A stretch of 64,000 nt of DNA, taken from NCBI RefSeq assembly GCF_003148385.1, contig NZ_CP029463.1, positions 1,116,001 to 1,180,000 on the forward strand, in the 5' to 3' direction. A program made the position numbers and the translations under genes. Source of the stretch: Flavobacterium sediminis (GTDB lineage Bacteria; Bacteroidota; Bacteroidia; Flavobacteriales; Flavobacteriaceae). Below, in pieces: positions 27,883-35,895 of the stretch. The stretch's first letter is position 1; the number at the start of each line of letters is the position of its first letter. Below the pieces are notes generated by a model. The model saw nothing but the letters and a program-made list of their open reading frames with translations, searched no databases and was not told the DNA's origin.

Positions 27883-27945
27883 ATTCTGAAAATTTTAAAA
27901 GTTCGCTGTCGAATGTAAAGGAAGCCTGCACCGTATTGCACTATG

Positions 27946-27971
27946 TGGCACTCAAAGGCAGTGTTTGTCAC
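27946..27971 (-). promoter_or_regulatory. ICE-wide upstream element, copy ahead of DUF3945
   Basis: Reading toward the gene: GACAAACACTGCCTTTGAG then TGCCA. The core is 27957-27969 and overlaps the stop codon of the HTH gene upstream. It lies 75 bp from the DUF3945 start. Confidence 0.5.
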
Positions 27972-28282
27972 TTATTGGCATCCAGTTTGGGCAAAGGCGG
28001 GTTAAAACTTTCCCTGATGAACTGATGCACATCGGATAGTTTGTAATACAATTTTCCGCTGATGGTATAGTAAGGCAGCTTACCGATGGAGCGATACCGT
28101 TGCAGGGAACGGTTGCTGATTTTCAGCATTTGTAATAAATCCTGATTATCCAGTAATTCTTCTCCGTCTATGCTATTGCGCTTCTTTTGTAAATCGTCTA
28201 TGTGGTTGCCGAGAATGTCAAGCCTATCCATTATGCGTTCCATCCACGCCACAAATTCCATTTTGTCGATATTCATACCCAA
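27968..28282 (-). CDS. Excisionase-like HTH protein (HTH_17), second of pair
   Basis: 104 residues. A helical N-terminus (MERIMDRLDILGNHIDDLQ) is followed by a MerR-like winged helix-turn-helix (LLDNQDLLQMLKISNRSLQR, then YRSIGKLPYYTISGKLYYK). This is the HTH_17/Xis-type fold of small Bacteroidota ICE regulators that act in excision and transfer-gene control. It follows a paralogous gene by 5 bp. Its stop codon is part of the conserved element ahead of DUF3945. Confidence 0.8.
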   Translation of the reverse strand: MGMNIDKMEFVAWMERIMDRLDILGNHIDDLQKKRNSIDGEELLDNQDLLQMLKISNRSLQRYRSIGKLPYYTISGKLYYKLSDVHQFIRESFNPPLPKLDANK

Positions 28283-28287
28283 AACTT

Positions 28288-28641
28288 TTACTTATTACCT
28301 GATTTTAGCTTTCTGCCTTGTTTAATGTAGCTTTTGCCTTTCGCCATAAGCTGCTCCACATACTCATCGGTAGTTTGTACGGCATTGGCGTTAAGCATTT
28401 CCTTGATAGCACCAATCGTATAGTAATACTGCCCGTACATTTTTGAAAAGGCTATCTGCCCGTTGGTGCGCATACGCCACAATGTTTTTTCGCTGATGTG
28501 GAGGTACTGGCAGACTTCGTGATTGTTGAGCCACAAACTATCATAGCTTGTATCTTCCAGTTTCAGGATATATTCGCTAATGGCTTTCAACCGTTCGTTA
28601 AGGTGCTGCCACACTTCTTCGTCAACTGTTATTATATTCAT
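28288..28641 (-). CDS. Excisionase-like HTH protein (HTH_17), first of pair
   Basis: 117 residues. The same fold as the next gene: LWLNNHEVCQYLHISEKTLW, then RMRTNGQIAFSKMYGQYYY, the winged HTH with a C-terminal beta wing. By analogy with the Xis2c/Xis2d pair of CTnDOT it may be a directionality factor, but no integrase is in view. Its upstream region carries the conserved core GACAAACACTGCC (28684-28696) and a long inverted repeat. Confidence 0.8.
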   Translation of the reverse strand: MNIITVDEEVWQHLNERLKAISEYILKLEDTSYDSLWLNNHEVCQYLHISEKTLWRMRTNGQIAFSKMYGQYYYTIGAIKEMLNANAVQTTDEYVEQLMAKGKSYIKQGRKLKSGNK

Positions 28642-28683
28642 TGCGCTGTCGTTTAATGTTCACAGGGCAAAATTCAGAATTGT

Positions 28684-28696
28684 GGCAGTGTTTGTC
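28684..28696 (-). promoter_or_regulatory. ICE-wide upstream element core ahead of excisionase-like pair
   Basis: GACAAACACTGCC reading toward the gene, identical to the DUF3945 copy, 43 bp from the start codon. Confidence 0.45.
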
Positions 28697-28811
28697 CGCC
28701 AATGCTTGCCAATTGAAAAAGCGGTTTTTTGAAAATTTTACAATTTGCCGGAAAGCCTTATTAAATAAGCGTTTCGGCAGATTTTCCGATTTTGGGATAA
28801 GGAAATATGCC

Positions 28812-28841
28812 CGTTCGCCAATTGCCATATATTGGCGAACG
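28812..28841. repeat. Perfect inverted repeat upstream of excisionase-like pair
   Basis: Arms CGTTCGCCAAT and ATTGGCGAACG (11 bp each) are separated by 8 nt. It lies between rteC and the HTH pair. Candidate operator, for example for RteC, which in CTnDOT acts on the excision operon promoter (family knowledge; the site itself is inference). Confidence 0.45.
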
Positions 28842-28853
28842 CAGGCACAAAAA

Positions 28854-28880
28854 AAAGCAATACGGAATGCGTATTGCTTT
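28854..28880 (-). terminator. Rho-independent terminator of rteC
   Basis: AAAGCAATAC/GTATTGCTTT 10-bp stem, with a TTTTTTTT tract on the minus strand immediately after. It lies 23 bp downstream of the rteC stop. Confidence 0.85.
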
Positions 28881-28903
28881 CAAAGCCTTTATTGATGGAG
28901 TGT

Positions 28904-29748
28904 TTATAAGTCTTTATCCATATATTCTTCCAGTGCTTGTTTCAACTGGTCTAAAAACAAGGTGCGAGAGCCTGCACGGGTTTTCATACGGTGGAATGCG
29001 TGATGCACATCGGTCAGTGGTATTCGGAACAACACTTGTGAAATAGCAGTGAGCTTCCGGATGCCTAACTTACCTCCTGAAATAGCACCTGATGCGTAGA
29101 GGGCATACGTTAGCTCAATCAGAGCATTCTTGCTGTCCGTCCAGGATAGCTCTTTAATTTCGCTGGCGCTACTGAAAAATGTATCGGAATTTTCTTCGGG
29201 GCTGATTTTGGTTAAGAGGTAGGCGTATAAGAGGTCGTTGGCGAGGATGCGGGCTACTTTGTAATCGTAATAGGTAGAGAATTGCGGGTCGATTTCAAAT
29301 ACGTAACTATTAAGCCCATCGAGGTAGTTTATCTGCCCACGCTTAAAATATTCGTGGTCTTTATCCACCCTGCCCGAACGGTAGTAGCGATAAAAATGGG
29401 AGTTGCAGATGTGTTCCCTAAACTCAATCTTTAGCTCCGTTAAATGGTTCGAGAAATAGTTATGATATATTTTCCCGTTATTGACCGGGCACGAGGTTTC
29501 TATCCGGTAGAGCTTGTTATAATAGATGAGTTTGCCCAGGATTTGGGGCTTAATCATTTTAAAGAACTCAATCTCTTTTGCATCGTTCTCAAATTCCGAA
29601 CTTAGCACACATTCTTTTGCCGAAACCAATAGCTCCTGAAGAAAGACCGTCATTTGAAAAGCCTCTTCAATTAGCCCGAGCACGTAATTGACAGTTTCCG
29701 TTCCTGCTCCTGAATTTCGGTAACAATAGTTCCTAATAACTTTCTCAT
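28904..29748 (-). CDS. rteC: RteC transfer regulator (N-terminus broken near 29685)
   Basis: The conserved body (28904-29683) is 259 residues, with the RteC-type segment YYNKLYRIETSCPVNNGKIY and a C-terminal HTH-like part (FRIPLTDVHHAFHRMKTRAG). An upstream ATG at 29748 gives MRKLLGTIVTEIQEQERKLS in a frame shifted by one. Restoring a single base near 29685 reads KLSINVLGLIEEAFQM, joining the two into about 281 residues, a normal length. In CTnDOT RteC activates excision genes. It sits at the boundary between ICE core and metal cargo, with its own terminator. Confidence 0.8.
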
Positions 29749-29820
29749 AGTAGGGAGGATTACGTTATCAATATCAGAGTACCTTAGCAAATGTTATTAA
29801 TAAACAGCACTTTAACCGCC

Positions 29821-29846
29821 AATATTCCCCTACAATGGGGAATATT
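29821..29846. repeat. Perfect palindrome upstream of the first HMA-AraC gene
   Basis: AATATTCCCC/GGGGAATATT, 10-bp arms with loop TACAAT. A related half-site (TTTTCCCCTATG) follows about 30 bp downstream. It lies 73 bp upstream of rteC's start and about 130 bp before the divergent HMA-AraC gene, so it could control either. Confidence 0.5.
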
Positions 29847-29924
29847 TTAGCTATTTTCCCCTATGAAAACCGTCGTTTGCATCACTTAGTCACTCATAAT
29901 CAATAAATACTTAATTTTTAATCT

Positions 29925-29932
29925 TAAATTTG
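29925..29932 (+). promoter_or_regulatory. -7 promoter box of the first HMA-AraC gene
   Basis: TAAATTTG fits the Bacteroidota TAnnTTTG -7 element, 46 bp before the ATG. Unlike the metal genes, the 27-bp position upstream of this TTTG does not hold the AraC-type half-site, so this regulator is apparently not part of the motif-1 regulon. Confidence 0.5.
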
Positions 29933-29977
29933 TGGTTGCGTATTGATGCAACAAAATGAATTGTGATTTAGCGAAAT

Positions 29978-30541
29978 ATGAGTACATTATTTATCAAAAA
30001 TATGGTCTGCAACCGTTGTATTCTCGTAGTTCAGAACGAACTCGACAAACTCGGCATAGAGGCTACCAATATAAAACTGGGCGAAATAATCCTTAAAAAA
30101 GATTTAACCACAGCAGAGCGTGAGGCATTGGAAAACGTTTTAGACCCTTTGGGTTTTCAGGTCATCGACGACAAGAAGAGCCGGATGATTGAGAAAATAA
30201 AGAACGTTATCATTGACCTGGTGCACCATCAGGACAACGATGCGAAAACCAATCTTTCGGATGTGTTGAGCGATGCGCTGCACCACGATTACAACTACCT
30301 TAGCAACCTGTTTTCCGATATTGAGGGTACGACCATTGAGAAGTACTTTATCGCACAGAAAGTAGAAAAGATAAAAGAACTGTTGGTGTACGATGAGCTG
30401 TCGTTAAGCGAGATTGCCGACCGTATGAATTATTCGAGCGTGGCATATTTGAGCAACCAGTTCAAGAAAGTAACAGGGCTTACACCGAGCCATTTCAAGC
30501 AGATAAGGGAAGACAAGCGCAAGCCACTGGATAAGGTTTAA
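29978..30541 (+). CDS. HMA-AraC fusion regulator, first copy
   Basis: 187 residues. The N-terminal 65 residues are a ferredoxin-like HMA module with an intact metal-binding loop (FIKNMVCNRCILVVQNEL, MxCxxC). The C-terminal 100 residues are an AraC-type double HTH (LVYDELSLSEIADRMNYSSV, then AYLSNQFKKVTGLTPSHFKQ). There is no cupin or other sensory domain, so the HMA is the obvious metal sensor (inference: Cu(I) or a similar soft metal). It lies directly upstream of the Cu-ATPase gene, whose promoter carries the motif-1 operator. A paralogue lies at 39546. Confidence 0.9.
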   Translation: MSTLFIKNMVCNRCILVVQNELDKLGIEATNIKLGEIILKKDLTTAEREALENVLDPLGFQVIDDKKSRMIEKIKNVIIDLVHHQDNDAKTNLSDVLSDALHHDYNYLSNLFSDIEGTTIEKYFIAQKVEKIKELLVYDELSLSEIADRMNYSSVAYLSNQFKKVTGLTPSHFKQIREDKRKPLDKV

Positions 30542-30605
30542 GTAAATCTTACAAATCAAACCCAGAATTTCACAATAGAACTCCTCTTTATTGTTGCCAC
30601 CTTTG
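30541..30605 (+). promoter_or_regulatory. Motif-1 operator and promoter of the Cu-ATPase gene
   Basis: AGTAAA, first half-site TCTTACAA, TCAAAC, then second half-site TTTCACAA (30568-30575) followed by TAG. The -7 box TTTG is at 30602-30605, 27 bp after the second half-site. Confidence 0.8.
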
Positions 30606-30631
30606 CATTATGAAAATAAAGCAATCGAGAT

Positions 30632-33043
30632 ATGGCAACCAATAAAGAAACAATTTACATTCCTTTAGAGGATGTAGAAAGCGAGCACTGTGCATTAATC
30701 GTCGAAAAAGGACTGGCACAGGTAAAAGGCGTAGAAACCCACAAAGTAGAGCTAAATAACCGCAGGGCGGCTATTACCGTTAATGATAACGAGGTAGTAG
30801 GCGAAGCTGTAAAAGCAATTAAAGATTTAGGCTACGGCGTTCCCACTGTTAAAAAGACTTATCCCGTTTTAGGTATGACCTGTGCATCTTGTGCAGGCAG
30901 TGCCGAGAGTATGGCAAAATATACGCCGGGCGTAGTAAGTGCCGAAGTGAATTACGGTACGGGAAACCTCAACGTTGAATTCCTGCCGAATATAACCAAT
31001 TCCGAGCAAATCAGGAAAGCGGTACAGGACGGCGGTTATGACCTATTGCTCGAAGACGAGAGCAAGCAACAGGAAACTTTAGAAGCTATCCACGCCGAAA
31101 AATTCAGAAAACTTAAAAACAAAACCATTTGGGCAGTAATCCTATCGCTACCGGTGGTCATTATCGGTATGTTCTTTATGGATATGCCTTACGGTAATGA
31201 AATAATGTGGGCATTCGCCACTCCGGTAGTTTTATGGTTAGGTAAAGACTTCTTTATCAATGCGTGGAAGCAGGCGAAACACCGTTCTGCCAATATGGAC
31301 ACACTTGTCGCATTGAGTACAGGTATCGCCTATATATTCAGCGTATTCAATATGCTGTTTATGGACTTTTGGCATCAAAGAGGTTTACACGCACACGTGT
31401 ACTTTGAAGCCGCAGCCGTAATCGTTGCCTTTATTTTATTGGGCAAGCTATTGGAAGAAAAAGCCAAAGGCAATACCTCATCAGCCATTAAAAAGCTGAT
31501 GGGCTTGCAACCGAAAACGGTTATCGTAATAGAAGCAGACGGCACGGAAAGACAAAAAGCCATCGAAGATGTAAACGCAGGCGATATTATTTTGGTTAAG
31601 CCGGGCGAAAAAATTGCGGTGGATGGTACAGTTGTATCGGGCAATTCGTATGTAGATGAAAGTATGCTAAGCGGCGAACCTGTTCCGGTACTGAAAAAGG
31701 AAAACGAAAAGGTATTTGCCGGAACCATCAACCAAAAAGGTAGCTTCCAGTTCAAGGCGGTAAAAGTGGGTAAAGAAACAATGCTTGCCCAAATCATCAA
31801 AATGGTGCAGGATGCACAGGGAAGTAAAGCACCCGTACAAAAACTGGTGGATAAAATCGCAGGTATTTTCGTTCCGGTAGTAATCGGTATTGCTATCCTG
31901 ACATTTATTCTTTGGTTCTTCTTAGGAGGCGAGAATGGTGTTGTACAAGGTCTTTTAGCAGCCGTTACTGTATTGGTTATTGCTTGTCCTTGTGCTTTAG
32001 GCTTGGCTACTCCTACCGCTATTATGGTGGGCGTTGGTAAGGGTGCAGAAAACGGCATCCTGATTAAAGATGCGGAAAGTTTGGAATTAGCGAAGAAAGT
32101 AAACGCTATCGTGCTGGATAAAACAGGTACGATTACCGAGGGAAGACCACAGGTTACAGGCATCCAATGGCTGAACAATGACGATGCGACGAAAGATGTT
32201 TTATTGAGCATTGAAAAGCAATCGGAGCACCCATTAGCGGAAGCCGTTGTGAAAAATTTGGAGGGCGTTTCTACAACTTTATTATCAAACTTCGACAGTA
32301 TAACAGGTAAAGGCGCAAAAGCCGATTACAACAGCGACACTTACTATGTAGGTAATAAAAAACTGTTAGCCGAAAACAACATTACCATTGCCGACCAACT
32401 GCAAAAGCAGGCGGACGAATGGGGCACACAGTCTAAAACCGTTATATGGTTTGCAAACAGTAAACAAGCTCTTTCTGTAATCGCTATTTCCGACAAAATT
32501 AAAGAGACATCGGTACAGGCTATCAAAGAAATGCAGGATGCGGATATCGAACTGTATATGTTGACGGGAGATAATGAGGCTACCGCCAAAGCTATCGCCG
32601 AGCAAACTGGTATCAAGCATTACAAAGCCGAAGTTTTGCCACAGCACAAAGCTGATTTTGTGAAAGAACTGCAACAGCAAGGCAAAGTAGTAGCAATGGT
32701 TGGCGACGGTATCAATGACAGTACAGCACTGGCAACTGCCGATGTAAGTATCGCAATGGGTAAAGGTTCGGATATCGCAATGGACGTGGCGAAGATGACC
32801 ATTATTTCATCAGACCTTACCAAAATACCTCAAGCCATAAGACTATCAAAACAAACCGTATCAACCATTAAGCAGAACCTGTTTTGGGCATTTATCTATA
32901 ACCTTATAGGTATTCCGATTGCAGCAGGTATTCTTTACCCAATCAATGGTTTCTTACTAAACCCAATGATTGCCGGAGCCGCAATGGCGTTGAGTAGTGT
33001 AAGTGTGGTAAGTAACAGTTTACGTTTGAAATGGAAGAAGTAA
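30632..33043 (+). CDS. copA: Copper-translocating P1B-type ATPase
   Basis: 803 residues. Two N-terminal HMA modules are present. The first is atypical (VESEHCALIVEKG, with S-E-H-C in place of CxxC); the second has the canonical GMTCASC near residue 85. The transmembrane metal site is CPCALGLATPT near 452, the phosphorylation motif is DKTGTITEG near 495, the ATP-binding HP motif is in KQSEHPLAEAV, and the hinge is GDGINDSTALATAD. CPC with the later YN and MxxSS-type motifs marks the Cu(I) exporter class. It is full length, and its stop codon overlaps the next motif-1 operator. Confidence 0.95.
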   Translation: MATNKETIYIPLEDVESEHCALIVEKGLAQVKGVETHKVELNNRRAAITVNDNEVVGEAVKAIKDLGYGVPTVKKTYPVLGMTCASCAGSAESMAKYTPGVVSAEVNYGTGNLNVEFLPNITNSEQIRKAVQDGGYDLLLEDESKQQETLEAIHAEKFRKLKNKTIWAVILSLPVVIIGMFFMDMPYGNEIMWAFATPVVLWLGKDFFINAWKQAKHRSANMDTLVALSTGIAYIFSVFNMLFMDFWHQRGLHAHVYFEAAAVIVAFILLGKLLEEKAKGNTSSAIKKLMGLQPKTVIVIEADGTERQKAIEDVNAGDIILVKPGEKIAVDGTVVSGNSYVDESMLSGEPVPVLKKENEKVFAGTINQKGSFQFKAVKVGKETMLAQIIKMVQDAQGSKAPVQKLVDKIAGIFVPVVIGIAILTFILWFFLGGENGVVQGLLAAVTVLVIACPCALGLATPTAIMVGVGKGAENGILIKDAESLELAKKVNAIVLDKTGTITEGRPQVTGIQWLNNDDATKDVLLSIEKQSEHPLAEAVVKNLEGVSTTLLSNFDSITGKGAKADYNSDTYYVGNKKLLAENNITIADQLQKQADEWGTQSKTVIWFANSKQALSVIAISDKIKETSVQAIKEMQDADIELYMLTGDNEATAKAIAEQTGIKHYKAEVLPQHKADFVKELQQQGKVVAMVGDGINDSTALATADVSIAMGKGSDIAMDVAKMTIISSDLTKIPQAIRLSKQTVSTIKQNLFWAFIYNLIGIPIAAGILYPINGFLLNPMIAGAAMALSSVSVVSNSLRLKWKK

Positions 33044-33101
33044 ACCGATAAATCACACAAAGAATATTAAAATAGATAGAAACGTTTTGCTGCTGATATT
33101 T
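33038..33101 (+). promoter_or_regulatory. Motif-1 operator and promoter of the CDF gene
   Basis: A diverged copy, one base shorter: AGTAAA ... ATCACACAAAG, then second half-site TATTAAAA (33064-33071) and TAG. TTTG of GATATTTG is at 33098-33101, again 27 bp after the half-site. The first bases overlap the copA stop. Confidence 0.65.
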
Positions 33102-33131
33102 GCAGCAGTGAAACAATAATCACAAGTAAAT

Positions 33132-34082
33132 ATGGGACAAGACCACGGACACAGCCACTCGCATACTGCGAATAAAAAGACCCTGACCATTAGCTTGGTA
33201 ATCATCACTACATATATGGTAGTGGAGGTAGTGGGAGGTTTTCTGACAAACAGCCTTGCCTTATTAGCCGATGCCGGACATATGTTGAGTGATGCAATAT
33301 CGCTTTTCATTGCGCTGATGGCCTTTAAGTTCAGCAGTAAAATAGCCGATTACAGTAAGACCTACGGCTATAAGCGCTTTGAAATACTTGCAGCAGTTAT
33401 CAACGGTGCAACACTTATCCTGATTTCAGTTTATATCATTTACGAGGCGATAGAACGCTTTCAGAGCCCACCGGAAATTCAATCAGGAGGTATGCTCATT
33501 GTAGCAATTGTAGGCTTATTGGTTAATGTGCTTGTAGCCTGGATAATGATGCGTGGTGCTGACGTAAAGGAAAACCTCAATATGCGTGGAGCCTACCTGC
33601 ACGTCATCAGTGATATGCTCGGTTCGGTTGGTGCAATTATCGCAGCGTTGCTCATTATGTTTTTCGGTTGGGGGTGGGCAGACCCGTTGGCAAGCGTTAT
33701 TGTTTCGATACTGGTATTGAGAAGTGGGTATTTAGTTACTAAATCATCGGTACACGTATTGATGGAAGGCACACCCGAAAATGTTGAAGTGGATAAGGTC
33801 AATGAAAAAATCCTTAAAACCGATGGTATTAAAAGTATTCACGACCTGCATATTTGGACAATTACAAGTGGATTGAATGCACTTACGTGCCACGCCGTTG
33901 TAAATGAAAAAATGACTATCGAAGAAAGTGAAATATTACTTCGTAAAGTAGAACACGAATTAGAGCATATGAATATCCATCACGTTACCATCCAGTTGGA
34001 AACACCAGCACATCTACACGATAATTCGGTGCTATGTATTGTAAAGGCTGAACCGTCAGCACACGACCATCATAATCATTAA
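33132..34082 (+). CDS. czcD: Cation diffusion facilitator (CzcD-like)
   Basis: 316 residues, a six-helix CDF exporter. Metal-site helices are LALLADAGHMLSDAISLF and HVISDMLGSVGAIIAALL. The N- and C-termini are histidine-rich (GQDHGHSHSHTANK and SAHDHHNH), and there is a cytoplasmic C-terminal domain (HDLHIWTITSGLNALTCHAV). It exports Zn or similar divalent ions from the cytoplasm by proton antiport in the family. It is under a motif-1 promoter with the copper genes, and a lipoprotein gene follows 48 bp later. Confidence 0.92.
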   Translation: MGQDHGHSHSHTANKKTLTISLVIITTYMVVEVVGGFLTNSLALLADAGHMLSDAISLFIALMAFKFSSKIADYSKTYGYKRFEILAAVINGATLILISVYIIYEAIERFQSPPEIQSGGMLIVAIVGLLVNVLVAWIMMRGADVKENLNMRGAYLHVISDMLGSVGAIIAALLIMFFGWGWADPLASVIVSILVLRSGYLVTKSSVHVLMEGTPENVEVDKVNEKILKTDGIKSIHDLHIWTITSGLNALTCHAVVNEKMTIEESEILLRKVEHELEHMNIHHVTIQLETPAHLHDNSVLCIVKAEPSAHDHHNH

Positions 34083-34130
34083 TCTTACTGGAATAAAATC
34101 AAGTTTTTAATCTCTAAAAAATAAATAGAA

Positions 34131-34520
34131 ATGAAAGTGAACAAATTATTGATAGGCGTATTTGCCTCCTTAGCGATTTTCTTAGCATCTTGCGGGGGCG
34201 ATACCAAAACAGCAAAAGACGGACACGCACACACCGAGGGCGACGGGCACGACCACGCTACGGAACAGGTGGTTGAAAAACCCGCCGAAAAAATTACAGC
34301 AAAAGACAGGAACGAAAAAGGCGAGCTGATTGATGCCCACGGACATTTGATTACAGGCTGTCCCGGTCATAAAGAAATGATAGGTTCAGAGGGTGATATG
34401 TGTCCGAAATGTGAGTATATGACTATGATACCTATCACTTGGGATATTACCGGGGTTGATACCGTAAGGGTAACAACATTGTCTGATTACAATCCTCCTG
34501 CCGACAAACTGAAAAAATAA
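34131..34520 (+). CDS. Metal-binding lipoprotein (heavy-metal-binding domain)
   Basis: 129 residues. A lipoprotein signal ends in FLASC near residue 21. A His-rich linker (DGHAHTEGDGHDHATEQ) precedes a C-terminal heavy-metal-binding domain with TGCPGHKEMIGSEGDMCPKC, i.e. CxxH and CPxC pairs. It is probably a periplasmic or outer-membrane-anchored metal buffer. It lies 48 bp after the CDF gene and before a terminator, so it is likely cotranscribed with it. Confidence 0.8.
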   Translation: MKVNKLLIGVFASLAIFLASCGGDTKTAKDGHAHTEGDGHDHATEQVVEKPAEKITAKDRNEKGELIDAHGHLITGCPGHKEMIGSEGDMCPKCEYMTMIPITWDITGVDTVRVTTLSDYNPPADKLKK

Positions 34521-34550
34521 TGTAGAACTTAGCTTTATTGCGTTTGCTAA

Positions 34551-34588
34551 AACGGCGGTTCCTTAATTGGGACTGTCGTTTTTTTTAT
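34551..34588 (+). terminator. Terminator after the metal-binding lipoprotein
   Basis: AACGGCGGTTCC/GGGACTGTCGTT stem with G-U pairs, then TTTTTTTT. Confidence 0.7.
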
Positions 34589-34658
34589 TCTAATTCTTTA
34601 CAGAAATAATATTAGGTAGGTTTTATTTATATAGCCTTATATTACGAAATATCAAATC

Positions 34659-34723
34659 AGTAAATCTTACAATTCAAACAAGGAATTTTACAAAGCATTT
34701 CTTTTGCAAGGGACTGATATTTG
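34659..34723 (+). promoter_or_regulatory. Motif-1 operator and promoter of the Csp-like gene
   Basis: AGTAAA, half-site TCTTACAA, TCAAACAAGGAA, half-site TTTTACAA (34686-34693), and TTTG of ATATTTG at 34720-34723, 27 bp after. Confidence 0.8.
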
Positions 34724-34770
34724 TTAGAAACAGTATAAAATCTATTTCTTAATTTTTTAAATTTTATATT

Positions 34771-35109
34771 ATGATACAAACAAAATTTCAATCGTGTATC
34801 GAGGCTTGCCTGAAGTGCGTAGCTATCTGTAACCAATGTGCCATTGCTTGTTTAAATGAAGATGATGTTGCACACGTAAAGAAATGTATCCAGTTAGACC
34901 TGGAATGTGCAGCTATTTGCCAAGCGGCAGCAAACGTATTAAGTCTTGATGGTAAATTTAGCAAAGAGATTTGCAAACTATGTGCTGACATTTGCAACGC
35001 TTGTGCTGAAGAGTGTGAGAAACACGCTGCAATGGGTATGGAGCATTGTAAAGAATGTGCAGAAGCGTGCAGAGCTTGTGCAAAGGCTTGTGAGGAAATG
35101 GCAGCGTAA
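34771..35109 (+). CDS. Four-helix cysteine-rich copper storage protein (DUF326/Csp-like)
   Basis: 112 residues with 19 cysteines in CxxxC/CxxC spacing along helices (for example CIEACLKCVAICNQCAIAC and CKECAEACRACAKAC). This is the pattern of DUF326 four-helix bundles, related to copper storage proteins that hold many Cu(I) ions in a thiol-lined core. There is no signal peptide, so it is a cytosolic sink. It is monocistronic: its own motif-1 promoter upstream and a terminator directly downstream. Confidence 0.9.
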   Translation: MIQTKFQSCIEACLKCVAICNQCAIACLNEDDVAHVKKCIQLDLECAAICQAAANVLSLDGKFSKEICKLCADICNACAEECEKHAAMGMEHCKECAEACRACAKACEEMAA

Positions 35110-35137
35110 TACTGGCATTTTTTTTTGTTTAAAATTT

Positions 35138-35163
35138 AGAGGGTTATTGCAGCCCTCTTTTTT
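35138..35163 (+). terminator. Terminator of the Csp-like gene
   Basis: AGAGGG/CCCTCT stem, 9-nt loop, T tract. Confidence 0.75.
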
Positions 35164-35178
35164 GTGCCCTGTCCAATC

Positions 35179-35243
35179 AGTAAATATCACAAATCAAACA
35201 GGGAAAAGCGTAATGAGGAAGTGACCTTATGTACTGAAATTTG
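35179..35243 (+). promoter_or_regulatory. Motif-1 operator and promoter of azurin
   Basis: First half is canonical (AGTAAATATCACAAATCAAAC). The second half is diverged (AAGCGTAA, 35206-35213). The -7 TTTG is at 35240-35243, still exactly 27 bp after. Confidence 0.7.
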
Positions 35244-35278
35244 CACTATCAGATAACAAAATAAAATCTCAAATAGAA

Positions 35279-35788
35279 ATGAAAAAGTTAGTGTTAGCAT
35301 TGTCGGTAATCGCATTTACTGCCTGTAACAACAATCAGCAAAAAGACAAGACCACACAGGAGAGCAATCAGCCTGTAATAGAAGAAACAGTTGCCCCCGC
35401 AGAAACAGGGAACGAAAATGTAATTACCATTAGCGGCGGCGATGATATGAAATTCGACAAAACCGAACTGAAAGCCAAAGCAGGCGAAACCGTAAAGCTC
35501 ATTTTAAAGCACATCGGAAAAGCACCGATTGAGGCAATGGGGCACAATGTTGTTATACTTGCCCAGGGCACAGACTTCAACACTTTTGCCAATGCTGCGA
35601 TAGATGCTAAGGACAACGGCTACATACCTAAAGGAATGGAAAACGCCGTAATCGCAAAAACGGATATGATTGGCGGTGGGCAAACCACAGAAATTACCTT
35701 TACGGCTCCGGCAAAAGGCTCGTATGATTTCCTGTGCTCGTTTCCCGGTCATTACATCTATATGAAAGGTAAATTAATCGTGGAATAA
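35279..35788 (+). CDS. Azurin-type blue copper lipoprotein
   Basis: 169 residues. The lipoprotein signal ends FTAC near residue 16, followed by an acidic linker and a cupredoxin domain. The type-1 copper ligands are visible: His in AMGHNVVILAQ, then Cys, His and Met in FLCSFPGHYIYMKGKL. Azurins shuttle electrons or buffer copper in the periplasm. It has its own motif-1 promoter, placing it firmly in the copper regulon. Confidence 0.92.
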   Translation: MKKLVLALSVIAFTACNNNQQKDKTTQESNQPVIEETVAPAETGNENVITISGGDDMKFDKTELKAKAGETVKLILKHIGKAPIEAMGHNVVILAQGTDFNTFANAAIDAKDNGYIPKGMENAVIAKTDMIGGGQTTEITFTAPAKGSYDFLCSFPGHYIYMKGKLIVE

Positions 35789-35806
35789 CACGGCGATTTC
35801 AAAATC

Positions 35807-35871
35807 AGTAAAAATCACAAATCTTACAGGGAATACCATAATAGTAACACCTCGTTTAATACGGAAATTTG
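35807..35871 (+). promoter_or_regulatory. Motif-1 operator and promoter of the SxHC HMA gene
   Basis: AGTAAAAATCACAAATC, then TTACAGGGAA and half-site TACCATAA (35834-35841). TTTG is at 35868-35871, 27 bp after. Confidence 0.75.
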
Positions 35872-35895
35872 TATCACAATAAAAAATAAGTTCAA

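Noticed and set aside
31375..32211. Long open frame antisense to the copper ATPase (278 codons), and similar ones antisense to the RND adaptor (40771-41709) and pump (42167-42673)
   Set aside because: They lie wholly within well-supported genes on the other strand, have low-complexity Ser/Thr/Pro-rich translations and no promoter or family match; they are codon-bias shadows.
34771..35109. Metallothionein
   Set aside because: Cysteines are spaced along long amphipathic helices as in DUF326/Csp four-helix bundles, not in the short CxC clusters of metallothioneins.
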